64,000 nucleotides of DNA from Odontesthes bonariensis (taxonomy: Eukaryota; Chordata; Actinopteri; Atheriniformes; Atherinopsidae), in the NCBI RefSeq assembly GCF_027942865.1, contig NC_134509.1, positions 6,606,754 through 6,670,753 of the forward strand. The letters are read 5' to 3'. The notes beneath the pieces were generated by a model. The model searched no databases, was not told the DNA's origin, and saw nothing but the letters and a program-made list of their open reading frames with translations. A program made the position numbers and the translations under genes. Below are positions 1-12,400 of this stretch, in pieces (the stretch's first letter is position 1; each line of letters begins with the position of its first letter).

Positions 1-212
1 AAGGTCTCGTAAGAACACGCCACGTCAGATTCAACAAACGCTCTTAACTTCGGAAAAAGTGTGTAAACGACCTGCGTAAATGATGAATCCCACCCGTGCC
101 TATGTAAGGGGCACGTGCACGAGGATAGTAGATTTGCATACTTCACGCCCAAAATTATACCATAAGGCTGTGCTTCCTCTCTCCTGTGCCAGGAAGTGTT
201 GAGTGTTTAGTC

Positions 213-449
213 ATGAAAACGGCATCAAGGCGCAAAAATAACAACTTTAGGGGCTCTGAGACTGAAGTTCTGCTTTCAGAGATCCAAAAAGGAAAATCTG
301 TAATTTTTTAGCAGTGTCAGCAGTGGAATTACGGGACCTGCTAAAGCAAAGAAATGGGAAGCAATTAGAAGTGCTGTTAATTCAATGTCACCTGTGGTTC
401 GTAATGTCACCGAAATAAAAAAGAAATGGTTTGATATGAAAATGGCTTA
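213..449 (+). pseudogene. Myb/SANT-like DNA-binding protein relic (Harbinger accessory gene)
   Basis: The reading starts MKTASRRKNNNFRGSE and continues with ETEVLLSEIQKGK, the start of the Myb/SANT-like domain seen in Harbinger accessory proteins. A TAG interrupts it near 310. The next block resumes in a shifted frame with GPAKAKKWEAIRSAVNSM and EIKKKWFDMKM, the helix-turn-helix core of the same domain. In active elements this protein binds the transposon ends and helps bring the nuclease into the nucleus. Here a stop plus a frameshift make it a pseudogene, and nothing recognisable follows the EIKKKWFDMK block. Confidence 0.65.
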
Positions 450-621
450 AAAAAAAATAAAAAACCTCTCGCTATGGCCAGGCGCTCGATGACTGCAACT
501 AAAGCCGTGCAATCAGTTGTTGCCTCATCATGATGGCTCTTTGATGGGACGGTCCATGAGGGGGGTCTTCTGGCACCACAGCTTCTTGTCTGCCTGGGCT
601 GGTTCAGGTGGAGACCCTCGT

Positions 622-1227
622 TCATGGCAATATTGTGCAAATCTGGCATGCCTTCTCTGGGCTATAGAGCAGTTTGCCCCCCGCTGTATTGAGACACCCC
701 CACCTGGCCTTCAGCTCAGTGCGCTCCACGACAGCACGGGTGCTTTGATGCGTATATGTGTCTCGTGCTCCAATTATGATTGGCAGTCCAGCCACGGCAT
801 GACAGTCCCTCTTAATTTGTACTTGTTGGACAGCGGTGTATGGGAATTTGATGTACCATGGGTGATAAACTGATGAGAGCTTTGATGACCAAGGGGAGCG
901 CACGACCCACAGAGGACTGGGACACCCCCGATCTGTCTCCAATCTCCCTCTGAAAGGTTCCAGTGGCCAAAAATCCAAGAGTGGTGAGGACCTGGGCGTG
1001 TGTGGAATTGGGTTTGATCGGCGTGTTTCTCTCTGGAGTTGTGGCTCTAGCAAGCTGCATATTTGTAGCAGCACAGTCCTTGGCAATCTAAATCGCGATG
1101 TCTGCCATTCGTCTGTCTCCACACGGTCTCTTCCAAGAGCCTGACACGCTAAGGCATCCAAAAGCAGAACTTCAGCCGCTACACTTCCCATTGACCTTGT
1201 TCTATACAGATTCAAATTAACCTTCAA
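622..1227 (-). pseudogene. HARBI1-like Harbinger nuclease relic
   Basis: The minus-strand reading contains RFRLPRTVLLQICSLLEPQL followed by QRETRRSNPIPHTP, the N-terminal part of the HARBI1/PIF nuclease family. A second frame (1060-812) supplies TLGFLATGTFQREIGDRSG and QSSVGRALP, the helix-turn-helix-like segment that follows in the family, so a frameshift lies near 970-1000. The distal part, around YIKFPYTAVQQVQIKR with MVHQIPIHR in the other frame, corresponds to the region before the catalytic DDE core and is degraded. The C-terminal catalytic half is absent. Known full-length HARBI1-like proteins are about 350 aa; here only the N-terminal half remains. Confidence 0.7.
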
Positions 1228-1395
1228 TCAGTGCATAATTTAAGTCGAACAGAATAATGTCAGCATCATTATGGGGTATAATGTATATATTTATCTATGT
1301 TTGCTTCAAAGTAATTAAATATAAAATCCATTATTCAAGCAAATGGAATAACAGCGGACTATTTTACGAAACTCCTATGACGGGTTAGCCTGGGA

Positions 1396-1776
1396 CTTCC
1401 CATGCTGCTTTGTGTGCGATTTCATTCACACTGCAAAGGCAGCCTGGAAACCACCGCCCTTATTTTTGCCTGAGTTAGGGAACCAATCACAGAACAGGGG
1501 GGGGGGGGCAGCAAGACGATGACGACGTCTATGCGCGACACCGAAGCTTGTAGAGTGTTAATCCAACATGGCAGCGGACACAACGTTACCGTTCGATACA
1601 GCCTTAGAAAGTGTTTTAAGTAGCTTAGAACGCAAGTTTACTTTTAAAAAAGAGTAACGTTTGGCGTTGAAAGATTTCATTGCCTTCTTCCTCGTCGAAT
1701 TTCTGTCGCTCTACATACGTAATCTGGTATAAGTGATACAATTGGCTATGAATCGTGCGCAAAGCAGCATGGGAAG
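1396..1776. mobile_element. small TIR element carrying a RecQ-like helicase N-terminal fragment
   Basis: A 17-bp perfect inverted repeat bounds this segment: CTTCCCATGCTGCTTTG at 1396-1412 and its reverse complement at 1760-1776. Inside, a plus-strand reading from ATG 1568 gives MAADTTLPFDTALESVLSSL, then ERKFTFKKE, a stop, and RLALKDFIAFF. This resembles the start of multicopy RecQ-type helicase ORFs found in fish repeats, where an equivalent Gln codon would occupy the stop position. The remaining helicase motifs (Walker A/B) are missing. The family assignment rests on recalled similarity only. Confidence 0.4.
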
Positions 1777-2079
1777 AACCAGACGCCATTTGATAGACAT
1801 TCGTAGCGCCCAATAAACGGCTCTAGGCATTCGTAAACCACGCCTCAAATACGAGAAAATGCACACCTAGTTCCCAGACCACCATCTCATCGAGATGTGG
1901 ACGCGTCAGCCAGGCTAACGACACGTCTGGATCACTCGTAAATTCTGTTCGTACCTGAAAGAAAACGTAAAATACGAAAAGATTGGTGAATGCGCAAATT
2001 CTCTTAAATCACTCGTACGCACGACTTAAGAACAAATCTGTGCGTACGAACGGTTCTTGCATGAGGCCCATTGTTCTAG

Positions 2080-2320
2080 AAGTGTTGTGGTTTGTTCACT
2101 GTTTTCTCTCTCCTGGCAACCCTTCCAAACAAGCCAAACTTGTTCAGTCTTTCTCTACTTGTACTGTTATGAACTTTATCATTTAACCATCTAACTGAGG
2201 CCTGTAGAGTCTGAGATGTCGCTCTTGGGGTTTTTTGTAGTTTTTGTAATTTGTTTAATTTACTTGTTTTTTCACACATTGCTTTTGGATTTTGTAGCAT
2301 CCTCCCATTTTTCATACCCA
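2080..2320 (-). mobile_element. Tc1-like transposon relic (fragment)
   Basis: The sequence around 2085-2225 (GTGGTTTGTT, then AACCCTTCCAAACAAGCC, then ACTTGTACTGTTATGAACTT and GAGGCCTGTAGAGTCTGAGA) matches the antisense of a common fish Tc1-like transposase. The same series recurs at 17205-17375 in this window. The minus-strand reading contains SVRWLNDKVHNSTSRERLNK and FGLFGRVARREK, the end of the paired-like DNA-binding region. Only this part survives. Confidence 0.55.
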
Positions 2321-2329
2321 TTTTATCCG

Positions 2330-4380
2330 ATTTGGGGACGCAGAGAACTGGAGCATATTCGAGCTGCCACCACGCAAGAGGGAGTGTGACGTAAAGGTCA
2401 CAAGTGTTTATCTCGGGGCCAAAACAGAGACATATGAGGCAAAGAACTGTGCATGCTCACACTCGCTCCTACTGTCAACTTAGAATCGCCAATTAACACA
2501 TAAGGTTTGCTTTTCGACTGTGGGAGAAAGCCGGACTGCCAGGAGAGGAGCTGCACATGCAAAAGGAGAAACAATCAAGCTTCACACAGAGAGATCCCTG
2601 CCGAGATTCAAACCAGGGAACCTAATCTATTTATCTGTTGTGTTTCCTTCATTTTCTGACAGGTCCAAATGCATGTTTATAAGGGAAAACTATAATTTAA
2701 TGTCCTACAAGTAAAACAACTCTAGTATTTTGACAGAGGATGTGCGCCATTCAAAATCAATGAGATTGTCAATGCTTCAAAAAGAAGGTAACACTTTTTA
2801 CATTTTCTGGTCATTATTATCTTGAACTTTATCTGAAGCTACCATCAGTTAAGTGTAACATCCTTGTAGCTGAAAGTTGCTCATCTATGATGCATTCTGA
2901 CAGGGATACTTCATCTGAACAGTTCCCCGGTGAGCACCTCGGTGTGAAGTTAGTGTGTTAATGGGACAACACTGCCCCTCTGTGGCCTTTAGATGGTTCT
3001 CTCCTCAAGATTAAAACTGAAGGTGAAATGTACGTCATTAGAATTATAATGTGTAATTTGTTCAGAGTTTTTCCAGTTTATTATCAAGGAAAACAAATGG
3101 CGTTGAAAAGATGCATGAAATTATTATTACAATAAAATCCTGAATCCAGATCAAACTTGCTAAGTTAATCACTCCTCAGCTGCATGTGCTACCTCTGGTA
3201 AAAAGTTTAATGTCTGTTTAAATTTGTCTGTGTTTTGAGCAATCATGGTGACAAACAGACGAACAGACTGTACAGACCACCAAGTTTCATTGGTGGATGA
3301 ATAGATTGCTGTGTGACCCAATTAGTCCAAGGTGTTGTAGTTGCCAGCTGTGGACAGAAGATGGCCCTGTGTACCGTGCTTACTGGAAGAGGGAACCGTT
3401 CAGAGGAATTCACGAGATCTGTGACATCAAATGGCAAATAAGGAAGGTAAGAATGTGCAAAAACAAATAAAAAAATTTCAATCTTTTCGTTTCAGACCTC
3501 TGATGGCCCACGGCGGGCGTCACTCATCAAGCCAATAAATGTAATGTAGTGTCACAATTACTCTGAAATATAGACACATACAATTTCTCTCTTTGTCCGT
3601 TTCTCTAAATTGCACCAATCTCTTCCCGCCTCCTCTTCGTGCTCCTTTGAATTTGTGGTTGTCAGCCTTGTTAACGTCAAGACGCACACACATACACACA
3701 ACTCTCTGGACTCTCAACAACATTATCTTTTCCGGAAATTGCCCAAGCACAGCCAGAGACCCATTAGAAAAGAAGAGCTCTATGCTGTAACCTTTTTAAA
3801 AAGCCATTAGTGATGCACCTGCCTGCCTCTTTCTCTCTCTCTCCATTCCTATTTGTGTGTCCCATTTGTCTCTCTTGTTAACACTGACGCACACACATAC
3901 ACACACAGCTTTTCCATCCTGATTGCCAGCATCCCCATTTCCAATCCTACAAACCAACTGCTGAGCATAATAAACACACTTCCACTCCAATTAGAGGATG
4001 AACCTCTTGCATCTTTAAGTTCTGCCTCAGTGTGCAGAAGCACTGAATTGAATTATTTACGTATGTTATTCGAATGGCTCATGAGCATGTTTGGGACATG
4101 AAAAATTTTTTTTTCTGAGCTTAAGAAAACAACAGAGTTAGAGACATTCATCTTTATTGGAGGGGATTAAGATCCAAAATAAGAAATATTCAGAAGTTCT
4201 TCATGATATATGGATGTTTTTTAAGGGGCTCAGATTTAATTGGATTGTTGTCTGAAAAAGCTGCTTCATGGACAGGTATAGGCTATTTCTTTATCAATTC
4301 CTCATGACTTCAGCAGGTAAAGGATCTCAAGTTTATTCCAAGAATAATGTTTTCATTGAGAAGCTGTTAAGCTCTCAATG
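2330..4380. other. intergenic, no gene seen
   Basis: No coding region is supported here. Two loosely similar pyrimidine-rich blocks occur (about 3585-3705 and 3830-3910), each with a TTGTTAAC motif followed by GACGCACACACATACACACA. They look like diverged copies of one short repeat. The overlapping short ORFs are driven by the CA-rich tract and share no recognisable domain. Confidence 0.5.
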
Positions 4381-5270
4381 AAAATTAAACTGGGGATTGT
4401 ACGGCTGCAAAACTAAAACAAATCCATCAGAGAGATGGAGAGAATGTAAGAAGTGGCCAAATAAACAATTTGGTACATTCAGAGGAAGAAGAAAAGCACT
4501 AATGAGCTCTGCAACATAAAAGAGTCGCCCACAGAGGACAACAGAGCTGGATGAGCGCGTGTTTTACTCCATGGTAAAGAAAAACCTTCACAACATCAAT
4601 CCAGATGAAAAACACTCTCCAGGAGGCAGAGATGTCATTATCGAGGCTGTCATGGAGAGAGGACTTCACGCGAGCAAATACAGAAGGTTCACCACAAGGT
4701 GCAAACCATTCATAAACCTCAAGAGCAGACAGGCCAGATTAGACTTTGGCAGAGAAAAAAAAAAACATTGTATAAAGCCAGAAGAGCTCTAAAATTGACT
4801 TCTTAGGACAGGTGAAGCTAAGATCAACCTACATCAGAAAGATAGGAAGGAAAAAGGATAGATACGTGTCAGAATGGCTCATTCTTTTAAGGTAAAGCAG
4901 TGGAATATTCTGCACCGACCGACTCAATCGCCTGATCTCAACCGGACTGAGCTGCATTGCACCCGCTCAAGATGAAATTAAAGCAAAAAAAGAACCGTTG
5001 AACAAAACGCAGCAGAGGACAGCTCCAGGAAAGCATCAAAATGTGGATAATGCTTTTTTTTTGGTGGGGTCCATTGGTTCAAGACCTGTAAAAAGATTTT
5101 TCACAAAGTTTTGAAAAGCAGAACCATTTATTTATGGTTATGCTAATTTGTCCTATTACATTTAAGCCTCTGAATCACAGTTTCCTCCAGTTTAGATGTG
5201 AATATCCTCAAATTAAAGTTGAGAGTCTGCATTTTTTGGCCCATTTTTCATTCTATAACTCTCACTTTGG
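4380..5270 (+). mobile_element. Tc1-like transposon relic
   Basis: A plus-strand reading at 4559-4792 contains ERGLHASKYRRFTTRCKPFI followed by NLKSRQARLDFG, a diverged middle part of a Tc1-like transposase (end of the DNA-binding region). Further on, the sequence near 4918-4960 (CGACTCAATCGCCTGATCTCAACC) encodes the TQSPDLN block near the third catalytic residue of the DDE domain. AATTAAAGTTGAGAGTCTGC at 5211-5230 is the typical 3' end of this family. Internal deletions and frameshifts make it inactive. Confidence 0.65.
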
Positions 5271-5592
5271 CAGGTTTTGTTTGGCAGCATAAATAATAAG
5301 AATAATTAAAAAAAAACTGTGTGAGGACTCACTTGAATACCAAAGCCACCTGGCAGTGGTCAGGCTGCACTGTGGCAAAGGCAAGTTTGACAAGGAAGAT
5401 GCATTTAGGAAAAAAGAGGATACTTGGATTTGCTACATTGATTTGATTCCAGCCATTATGGAGTAAAATATAATCTATTTAATGAGAAAAACTATTTTAC
5501 AAAATGGCACTAAAGATCAATTCTGAATCTAACCCCAAACCAAACCGTGCCAAGACGTTTTAATCATATGTTACTGGGTCTGTATGAGTAAT

Positions 5593-5619
<27 letters not shown>
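5593..5619. repeat. (TG)n microsatellite
   Basis: An uninterrupted TG dinucleotide run of about 13 units. Confidence 0.95.
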
Positions 5620-5625
<6 letters not shown>

Positions 5626-5780
5626 GAGAGCACGCATGCATGCGTCCCTTTGTGTTTGTGTGTGAACTGCAGCCGTGATTTCCTGTGATGAGATGAACTT
5701 TGCTCCCTGACTCAGCATCTGTCTGTTTGGCGTAATGCTTCTGACCCCCAGGTCACACAGAGTCTGGGGCTGAACTGCCT

Positions 5781-5957
<177 letters not shown>

Positions 5958-6177
5958 AAGAAAGAGAGTGCAAGTGAAATAAGAGATTAAAAAGAATGTG
6001 GAAGAGTGCAGTTTATCACATCCCAAAACAAATCAGAGGCTTTTGGGTAATAAAAAAGTACTATCTGTCACAGTAAATTACAAATGGAGGTCTTTGCCTT
6101 GCTGCAGTCTCCTGATTATGCTCAGTGGTCTGCCTCTGACAATTATGAAGCCATTAACACAGTGTGTGAATGTGTGC

Positions 6178-6228
6178 ACTTCTGTGTGTGCGTGTGTGTG
6201 TGCGTGTGTGTGTGCGTGTGCGTTTGTG
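6178..6228. repeat. imperfect (TG)n/(TGCG) repeat
   Basis: Alternating TG units interrupted by GCG steps. This is low-complexity DNA and not coding. Confidence 0.85.
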
Positions 6229-6472
6229 TCAGACACAGAACGTAAAAGACGGCGAGGCTCCAGAGCTGCCGATTTGAGGAAATGTTGTCATTTATTTTAT
6301 GGCCCCAAGGCTCCAGTGCATGTTTTACTCCAGTGAGCTCTACAACATAAAACTAACCTGCCCACCACCTGTCTGCTCCTCTGTCATTTGTAAGAGCAGA
6401 GAGAGAATGAAATGAACAAAAGTATCTGGAGCTAGTTTAGCGCATGCATGGGTTGTTACTGAGCTTTCAGAA

Positions 6473-6557
<85 letters not shown>
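6473..6557. repeat. compound (CT)n(CA)n microsatellite
   Basis: About 20 bp of CT units followed by about 64 bp of CA units. Confidence 0.97.
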
Positions 6558-6559
<2 letters not shown>

Positions 6560-6561
<2 letters not shown>

Positions 6562-7550
6562 CAAGTTTTGAGGGGCAGATCCATTACAGACCACCAGATG
6601 AGGAGAGAATTATAAAAGGCTTAACCACCGATCCCATACAGCATGTCTGCTAAAGAGGACCATCAACTGAATGCAAAAGTCCCATTAGAAGCAAGAATAT
6701 GTGTAGGAACACACACACTTGTTTTTCTATCTTTGTGGTAATTCATAAATTGCACAATGCATTTCCCAGTCCCTTACTCCTAACCCTTGCCCTAAACTTT
6801 ACCATAACACAATTGTAACCCGGACCATAAAACCCATAAAATACCTTTCAAACATGTGGGACCCACCATTTGGTCCCAACAAAACATATCGGACCTCACA
6901 AGTATAGTTGTCCCTTTTGTTTTTAGGACCTTATGAAATTAGAACAACAAATACACACTTACACAGATGTACACAACAAGTAATAGGGAAAGCTTTGCTG
7001 AGATCCTGCAGAAACATACTTAAAGAAATGGCTATTAAGATTTAAGCATTACTATTTCTAACAGCAGCAGAAGAAGAAGGGGATGGAGAGGAAGAAAACA
7101 TAAGCAACGACAGATAATAGAAATAAGAGCGTTAATCAAACTTAGCACAATATAGAAATGCTAATTAATCATTAAAACTCCAAAAATTATTTTTGACATT
7201 TATCTTATTGCCGAGCTCATTACTATTGTTACCATTACCTCTCATTGCCATTGGTTAATTCACTAATATACATCCATTCAGGTAAATCAGGCCAGCTGCA
7301 CACATGGGCGGGTGGCGGTTAAGGAGATTTCTTTAAAAAAACGCAACTAAGAACGTTATTTCAAATACTTGATGTCAACAGGTGGTTGTATTGATGATTT
7401 GGTACAAACGCAGCAAAGATGAGCAGAGGATGTCCAGTTTGTCAATAAAGGCATCAGAAAATGATTCACTTTGACTTTTAAAAACAATGTTCCTAAAAGA
7501 AAGATTAGAATGGATTTGCATATTTCCCCCTCTCCAGTGCACATTATTGT
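6560..7550. other. intergenic, no gene seen
   Basis: Mostly AT-rich non-coding sequence. The stretch near 6720-6950 (TTTGTGGTAATTCATAAATTG, then CCTAACCCTTGCCCTAAAC, then ATGTGGGACC) looks like an old interspersed repeat, but I cannot name its family. No exon-like ORF with splice sites was found. Confidence 0.4.
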
Positions 7551-7559
7551 TCAACTATT

Positions 7560-8260
7560 CATGGGATCGGGAGGAACTTCAGGCATAAGAAGTAAGGGCC
7601 TCTGATCTCTCACAGCATCAAGACCATCAACATCAACAGCTGACAAATCCACATTAGGAGAATGCTGAAGGACCCCTTTTCTAGCACAACAATATGGAAA
7701 TACTTTCACAAATGCCCCTTTAACTGTTACCGTGTGAAAATGATGCCTCTTGTTAACCTTGTTCTTGGGCTCTGGGACATCTGGGATGGACTGTCACACA
7801 TGTGCTTTTTCAGTATTCCAGATCTCTTTTTTTCTTTCTTTCAGCAAATAGAATCTGGGTTCTCTGGACCAAAGACAGAAAGATTCCAGACTGTTATCAG
7901 GAACAAGTCCAAACGCCAGGCTCTGTGATGGTATGGGCCTGTATCAGTCAGCACAAACGTTCAGTGAGATTTCAGAGTAACATATGCTCACAAACTCACA
8001 CTTTTCCAGGAATGTCCATCTATTTTTCAAAAAGACAATCCAAAACAAAATATTGCATGAATTACTAAGATGTAGCTGGGGAAGAAGCAGGTTCAGGCAA
8101 TGAACTGGCCTGTTTTCAATAGAGAATGAGTAGAGACAACAACCGTGTACTGTTGCACACCTTAAGACTGGAAGAATTGGGCAAAATAACAACTGAAACT
8201 CGCTCCGTTCCCTCGGTGACAGAAAGTCTTGTAAGTGATGTAAGAAGGAATGGCACCATA
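7560..8260 (+). mobile_element. IS630/Tc1-superfamily transposon relic
   Basis: The segment at 7862-7962 encodes SGPKTERFQTVIRNKSKRQ and, in a shifted frame, SVMVWACIS. These are the region before and at the VMVWG-like block of an IS630/Tc1-type DDE transposase common in fish. Earlier sequence at 7610-7760 and later sequence at 8030-8260 (GCAGGTTCAGGCAATGAACTGGC) follow the family order with many indels. No open frame remains. The SFSYQ-like stretches near 7830 are a pyrimidine-rich interruption. Confidence 0.6.
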
Positions 8261-8879
8261 ACAAAACACTGTGTCAGCTTTTTTTTTTTCAGAGAGGGTT
8301 GCAGGCAGGCCTAAAGCGCAGGGGTGCATGTTAACAAATGAAATGCAGCTCACAAGACAAGACACACAACGTCTTGGGTTCTTAGTGTCGGCAATGGAAT
8401 AAAAGTCCATGTAAGTATAAGAACCACTGTGTTACTTTCTGTTTTTTTTAATGAAGAAAAACATGAGAAACAGCACGTTTTGCCAAATGGAAAGCACTGT
8501 AAAAAAAAAAACAATGTACATTCAGAATTTATGACAGACAGCTGAAATGCATACTCCATAACTGACATCCCTATATGGCCCTACAAACTACCATCTAATT
8601 CTTCTATTGATTTGTCCACCTCAGATTAACTGGGACTGCCAGATAATCTGTTTTGCATGACACTGCAAACTTATTCTGAGAACAATTAAAGTCAACGGCG
8701 AAACAAACTGTTGTTATATCTTTCTTCTCTACATTAAATTGGCTGAATGTAGTTGTTGAGCAGGGTTGCGTTGCATTGTATTGCACAGGTCTGTTCAGCC
8801 AATCACTCTAAGACTGCAGGCGTCAGAAAGCACCACAAAGTAAAACGACATAAATGAGACGAGAACGTCAAAAAAAAAG

Positions 8880-8880
<1 letters not shown>

Positions 8881-8910
<30 letters not shown>

Positions 8911-8911
8911 A
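8881..8911. repeat. poly-C/poly-A homopolymer tract
   Basis: Twenty C residues are followed by eleven A residues. Homopolymers of this length are prone to assembly and sequencing length errors. Confidence 0.9.
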
Positions 8912-9059
8912 GAATAAATAAAAAAATCTGACACTGTGTGCGGCCAGTGAGACAAATGAATCCCCCATTCTTAGTCGTGCGTTCATTGTGTTAACCCTAA
9001 ACTCTGTTTCCATTGGGCCTACCGGTGGTCCATCATGACTTCCAAGTCCCCGGACACCA

Positions 9060-9450
9060 GAGTAGGAGCTGCTGCACTTATAGAGCATGCTCTCCGGCGG
9101 AGAAAGAGAGAGGAGGAGAAAATGATAAGAGGAGGAGAGGAGAGGTGAGAGGTGGCAGATGAGTTACATGGTAAGGGATGCTGCTGCTGCTGCCGCTGCT
9201 GCTGCTGCTGCACAGGCTCCGCCGCTCCAGCCCTCCCTCGGAGAAAATGGAAAAAACAAGGAGTGGTTATGTGATTCCCCACGAGCGGGAGGAGAAGCGC
9301 ACGGCGGAGAAAGGAATAACGGGGAGGGGGTCGGAGGGGGCGTTTCCCTGCACAGCATAACCTATTCTCACACTTCAGTGTGGATACAATGTATGGCATA
9401 TGGAACGGTTTCTGCGTGGCAGCCGCATAAAGCGTGCACAGAGCGGTAAG
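9060..9450 (+). promoter_or_regulatory. possible promoter / non-coding first exon of an unidentified gene
   Basis: A GC-rich and purine-rich block (GGAGAAAGAGAGAGGAGGAG, a CTG/CCG run at 9180-9212, then CCGCCGCTCCAGCCCTCCCTC) stands out from the AT-rich surroundings. It ends with a good splice donor, AGAGCG|GTAAGTG, at about 9445-9446. This looks like a 5' UTR exon on the plus strand. I could not find a following coding exon, and the next plus-strand gene (pld6) is 18 kb away beyond elof1. It may instead be regulatory or a minus-strand feature. Confidence 0.3.
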
Positions 9451-9459
9451 TGAAATGTT

Positions 9460-12400
9460 CCTTTTCTTCTTCAGTAATTTCACATTAAAAACGCTTTGAT
9501 CACTGTGCGCGGCGTTGATCGGGGTCCTGTCACTTTGGGCTGATCAGATCATTACAGATAGCCTCTTTGTTTATAATCCCTAAAGTGACGAAAACAAGAC
9601 TTTGTGGGTTTCAGCTGAGACGGTTTGTAACAGCCGTGACATGAGATGAACGCCCGATCAGTTTCCCGTTGGCACGCTTTATGATTTGATAACTAAACAG
9701 GTTGGTCCCAGCAGCATCCCTGCCAAGTGCCTGTCAGATGACTTGATGAGAAATGCACCTGCACGCAGCTCAGTATTTCACCGCCGCAGCATGCCAACGT
9801 GTCTTCCGCCTGTGCAGCCTGTTGGATGAAAGAAAAGATGGTTCAAATCTCTTTCACACTCCCTTAAAAAAAGGCTCAAAATTCAAACCACGCTTGCCAT
9901 TCTGAACTGGGTTCTCCTTGTCAGTGGGAGCGGATGTATTTACAGACAAAGAAAGCTTGATATCCAAGCCTGTCACGTAGAGAACAGGTGCTGGCTACAC
10001 TTTTACAGTGTGTGGCTGTGTGGTTATCTGGGCCAGTAGGCCAACTGGAGCCCTGTGCATCAGGGCCCTGCAAAGATTAAGGAAACCAAAGTGTCTATGT
10101 TAAGTTTGTCACAGAAAGTTTGCCAAATGCAGGGAGTTCTGTTTTCTTTTACACTCTGGGCTGGATTGGATGCAAAATAGCCATCACTGGTTCATTTTTT
10201 TATTTTTTTGTGTGGCTATTAGAAATGACTGGAAAGGTTTGCTGTTGCAGACATAAGCATAAACATCCTCATAACAGGGCCTTTAGTTCCAAACAATTAA
10301 GCAATAATGTGCAAGCAGCAGCCCAGCATCCGCTCGGTTTCTGTCTCCATCACAAGCCTGTCTTGTCTTTGCCTCTGGCACAGCCACTTGTAATTCTGCA
10401 TCCTATTCGAAATACCAGGTACATGAAAGGATTGATAAGTCTGTTTGTCTCAGGCGTAGATATGAAACACAGACCGATTTTCTTTCATTAGGCCCTCCAG
10501 CTGGAGCCAGTTCACTTTCAATCAAGTCAATTCAGGAAATTTGATTTTCTTATAAATGCAAACCAGATGTCTTTTGGCATCAAATAAAGTTCTTACCAGT
10601 CTATGTAGCCGTTATTTGGAACAAAATTTCTAATCATAAATAAATGGATCCGGCATCAGTTTGCATGGATGTGACATAATAAAAAAAAGAGGCCCGCTTG
10701 TCCATATGCTCAGAATTGCTGCTGCAGGCACACCCATATGAGTGTCATGATATCACAGCTTAACCTCGACGTCTACAGTGAACACACCGAAGCGTGTCTC
10801 CAGATCAGACGGCGGCGCTCTGGTGACACCGAGCAGACACGGGCTGGTCCTGTGTGGCGAGTGGGGCAACAGCAGGGTGTATTTTTACACCGGATCTCTG
10901 ACACCTTCGTACATCTCTTCACAGCTCACAGTGAGAACAGAAGACACGTCCAATTGGGTTGTCATCATCAGCAGGCCAGACGGGGACAGTTGGGATGGAG
11001 GAAGAGGCAAGAGGCGAGTGGGAGGGAGAGGGAGAGGAGGAGAGGGGACGAGAGGAGTTTGGTTAATGAGGGAGACGTCAAGATCTTCTCAACTTGCCTG
11101 GCGGTGACAGCAGGTTAAGACTCTCACCGAAGTGCGAGAGGGGAGAGGACTGCCTGTGGCAAATGGGAATTTTCTAGGAGTGTCAGGTTTCATGGTGTGC
11201 AGCTTTGATAGCTGAAGGGATACAGGCGATGGTGTATGATTCATGTGCTGCAACGACTAAACAAACGGATCTGGGCATGAGAGAAATGGGCAGACGGGGA
11301 TAAAAGGGCAAACAGGGAGCAGGAGTGGAAAAAGGCGGCAGAGGGATCACAGTGATTAGAGGGGAAAGGTTAAGAGGAAGAGTGAGAAGAGGGGGAGAAA
11401 AACAGAGAGAGGGGGGGAGACAGTCAAGTCTTGTTTGTAAACCGGCTTGAGTTTTCCAGGAGGAGCTGTCTGTGGTGCTGATGCAACACCAAACTCCACC
11501 GCCCCTCTTTTCTTTTCTTTTTTTCCCCCCAATGACTCTACCCTTCTTTCCTTCTCTCCTCATCAGCTGACAGCTACTGTGTCTCTAATTGGCAAGTTGG
11601 GATTGGGAAGAGTCTGTTTTTTTTTTCCTCCTGGGGACACAGCGAGCAGAACTGAGCGTGTGTTTTCACGGGAAGGAGGTGGGAAACAACAGTTGGGATG
11701 GTCAAAAAGGAGTGAGAAAGTGGGAGGAGGGAAGACGATAGGTGAGGAGGAGGGGATGGAGGTGAGGGCTAAACATCTGTCTGGTAATCGCTCTCCTCCC
11801 CTCAGTGTAGAGTAACACATACTGACACCTATTTGATAATTGCTGAGCATGCCCTCTCCCTGAGCGCTTGGCTCGCTTGATACCAGGGAAGAGCTGCTGG
11901 CAGTGTAATCTGTTTATTTTCAGCAGATCAGGCAAAGATGCAAAGCTACCTGAGTTTCTGTGTGTGTGTTGCTATTATAAAGCATTCAATCAAGTTATTA
12001 GTCTGGCTGTTAATCCAAGATGTGACTGCGTGCGGAGGATGTGTCAAGGCAAAGCCGCTGCATTGCCATTCAAGGATAAATACAATCTCTTTTGTCTGCT
12101 TTATCATAGGTGCTGTCCTTAAAGAATCGCCTCCACACACAGACCTCCTCCTTCTACGCTGCAATCTTATTCAGGGTGCAGATCTCGGAAAAAGGAGGGT
12201 TGTTCTGCGGAGTCCAGAGGAGAGATGAAGCGGTGGGCGGCACCTTTGCTCCGGTCTCGACCACGGGTATTCTTGGGTTGATAATACAGATGTGGATGTT
12301 ATTGCTTGAGAATACGCGTAGTCGACTGGAAGCTACATCATCAACAATGGATCAAAAGCAGGGTGCTGTTTGATATGCAACAGTGGCAGAGCCTGGACAG

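Larger units (their letters stand above)
1..2075. mobile_element. PIF/Harbinger DNA transposon, decayed, left end outside window
   Basis: The element holds two convergent gene relics in the usual Harbinger arrangement: a Myb/SANT-like DNA-binding gene on the plus strand (from 213) and a HARBI1-like nuclease gene on the minus strand (622-1227). The right terminus near 2050-2072 reads like the TIR of the second Harbinger element at 39.95 kb, ending in GCATGAGGCCCA. The left terminus is not in the window. Both genes are broken, so the copy cannot act on its own. A separate small TIR element lies inside it at 1396-1776. Confidence 0.7.

Noticed and set aside
9159-9483. Ala-rich and Leu-rich ORFs around a CTG run
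   Set aside because: Several overlapping frames on both strands across a triplet repeat; no domain; better seen as a possible non-coding first exon.
10738-11118. 126-aa and 109-aa overlapping plus-strand ORFs
   Set aside because: Two competing frames, the distal part driven by purine-rich low complexity, no recognisable domain or flanking exon.
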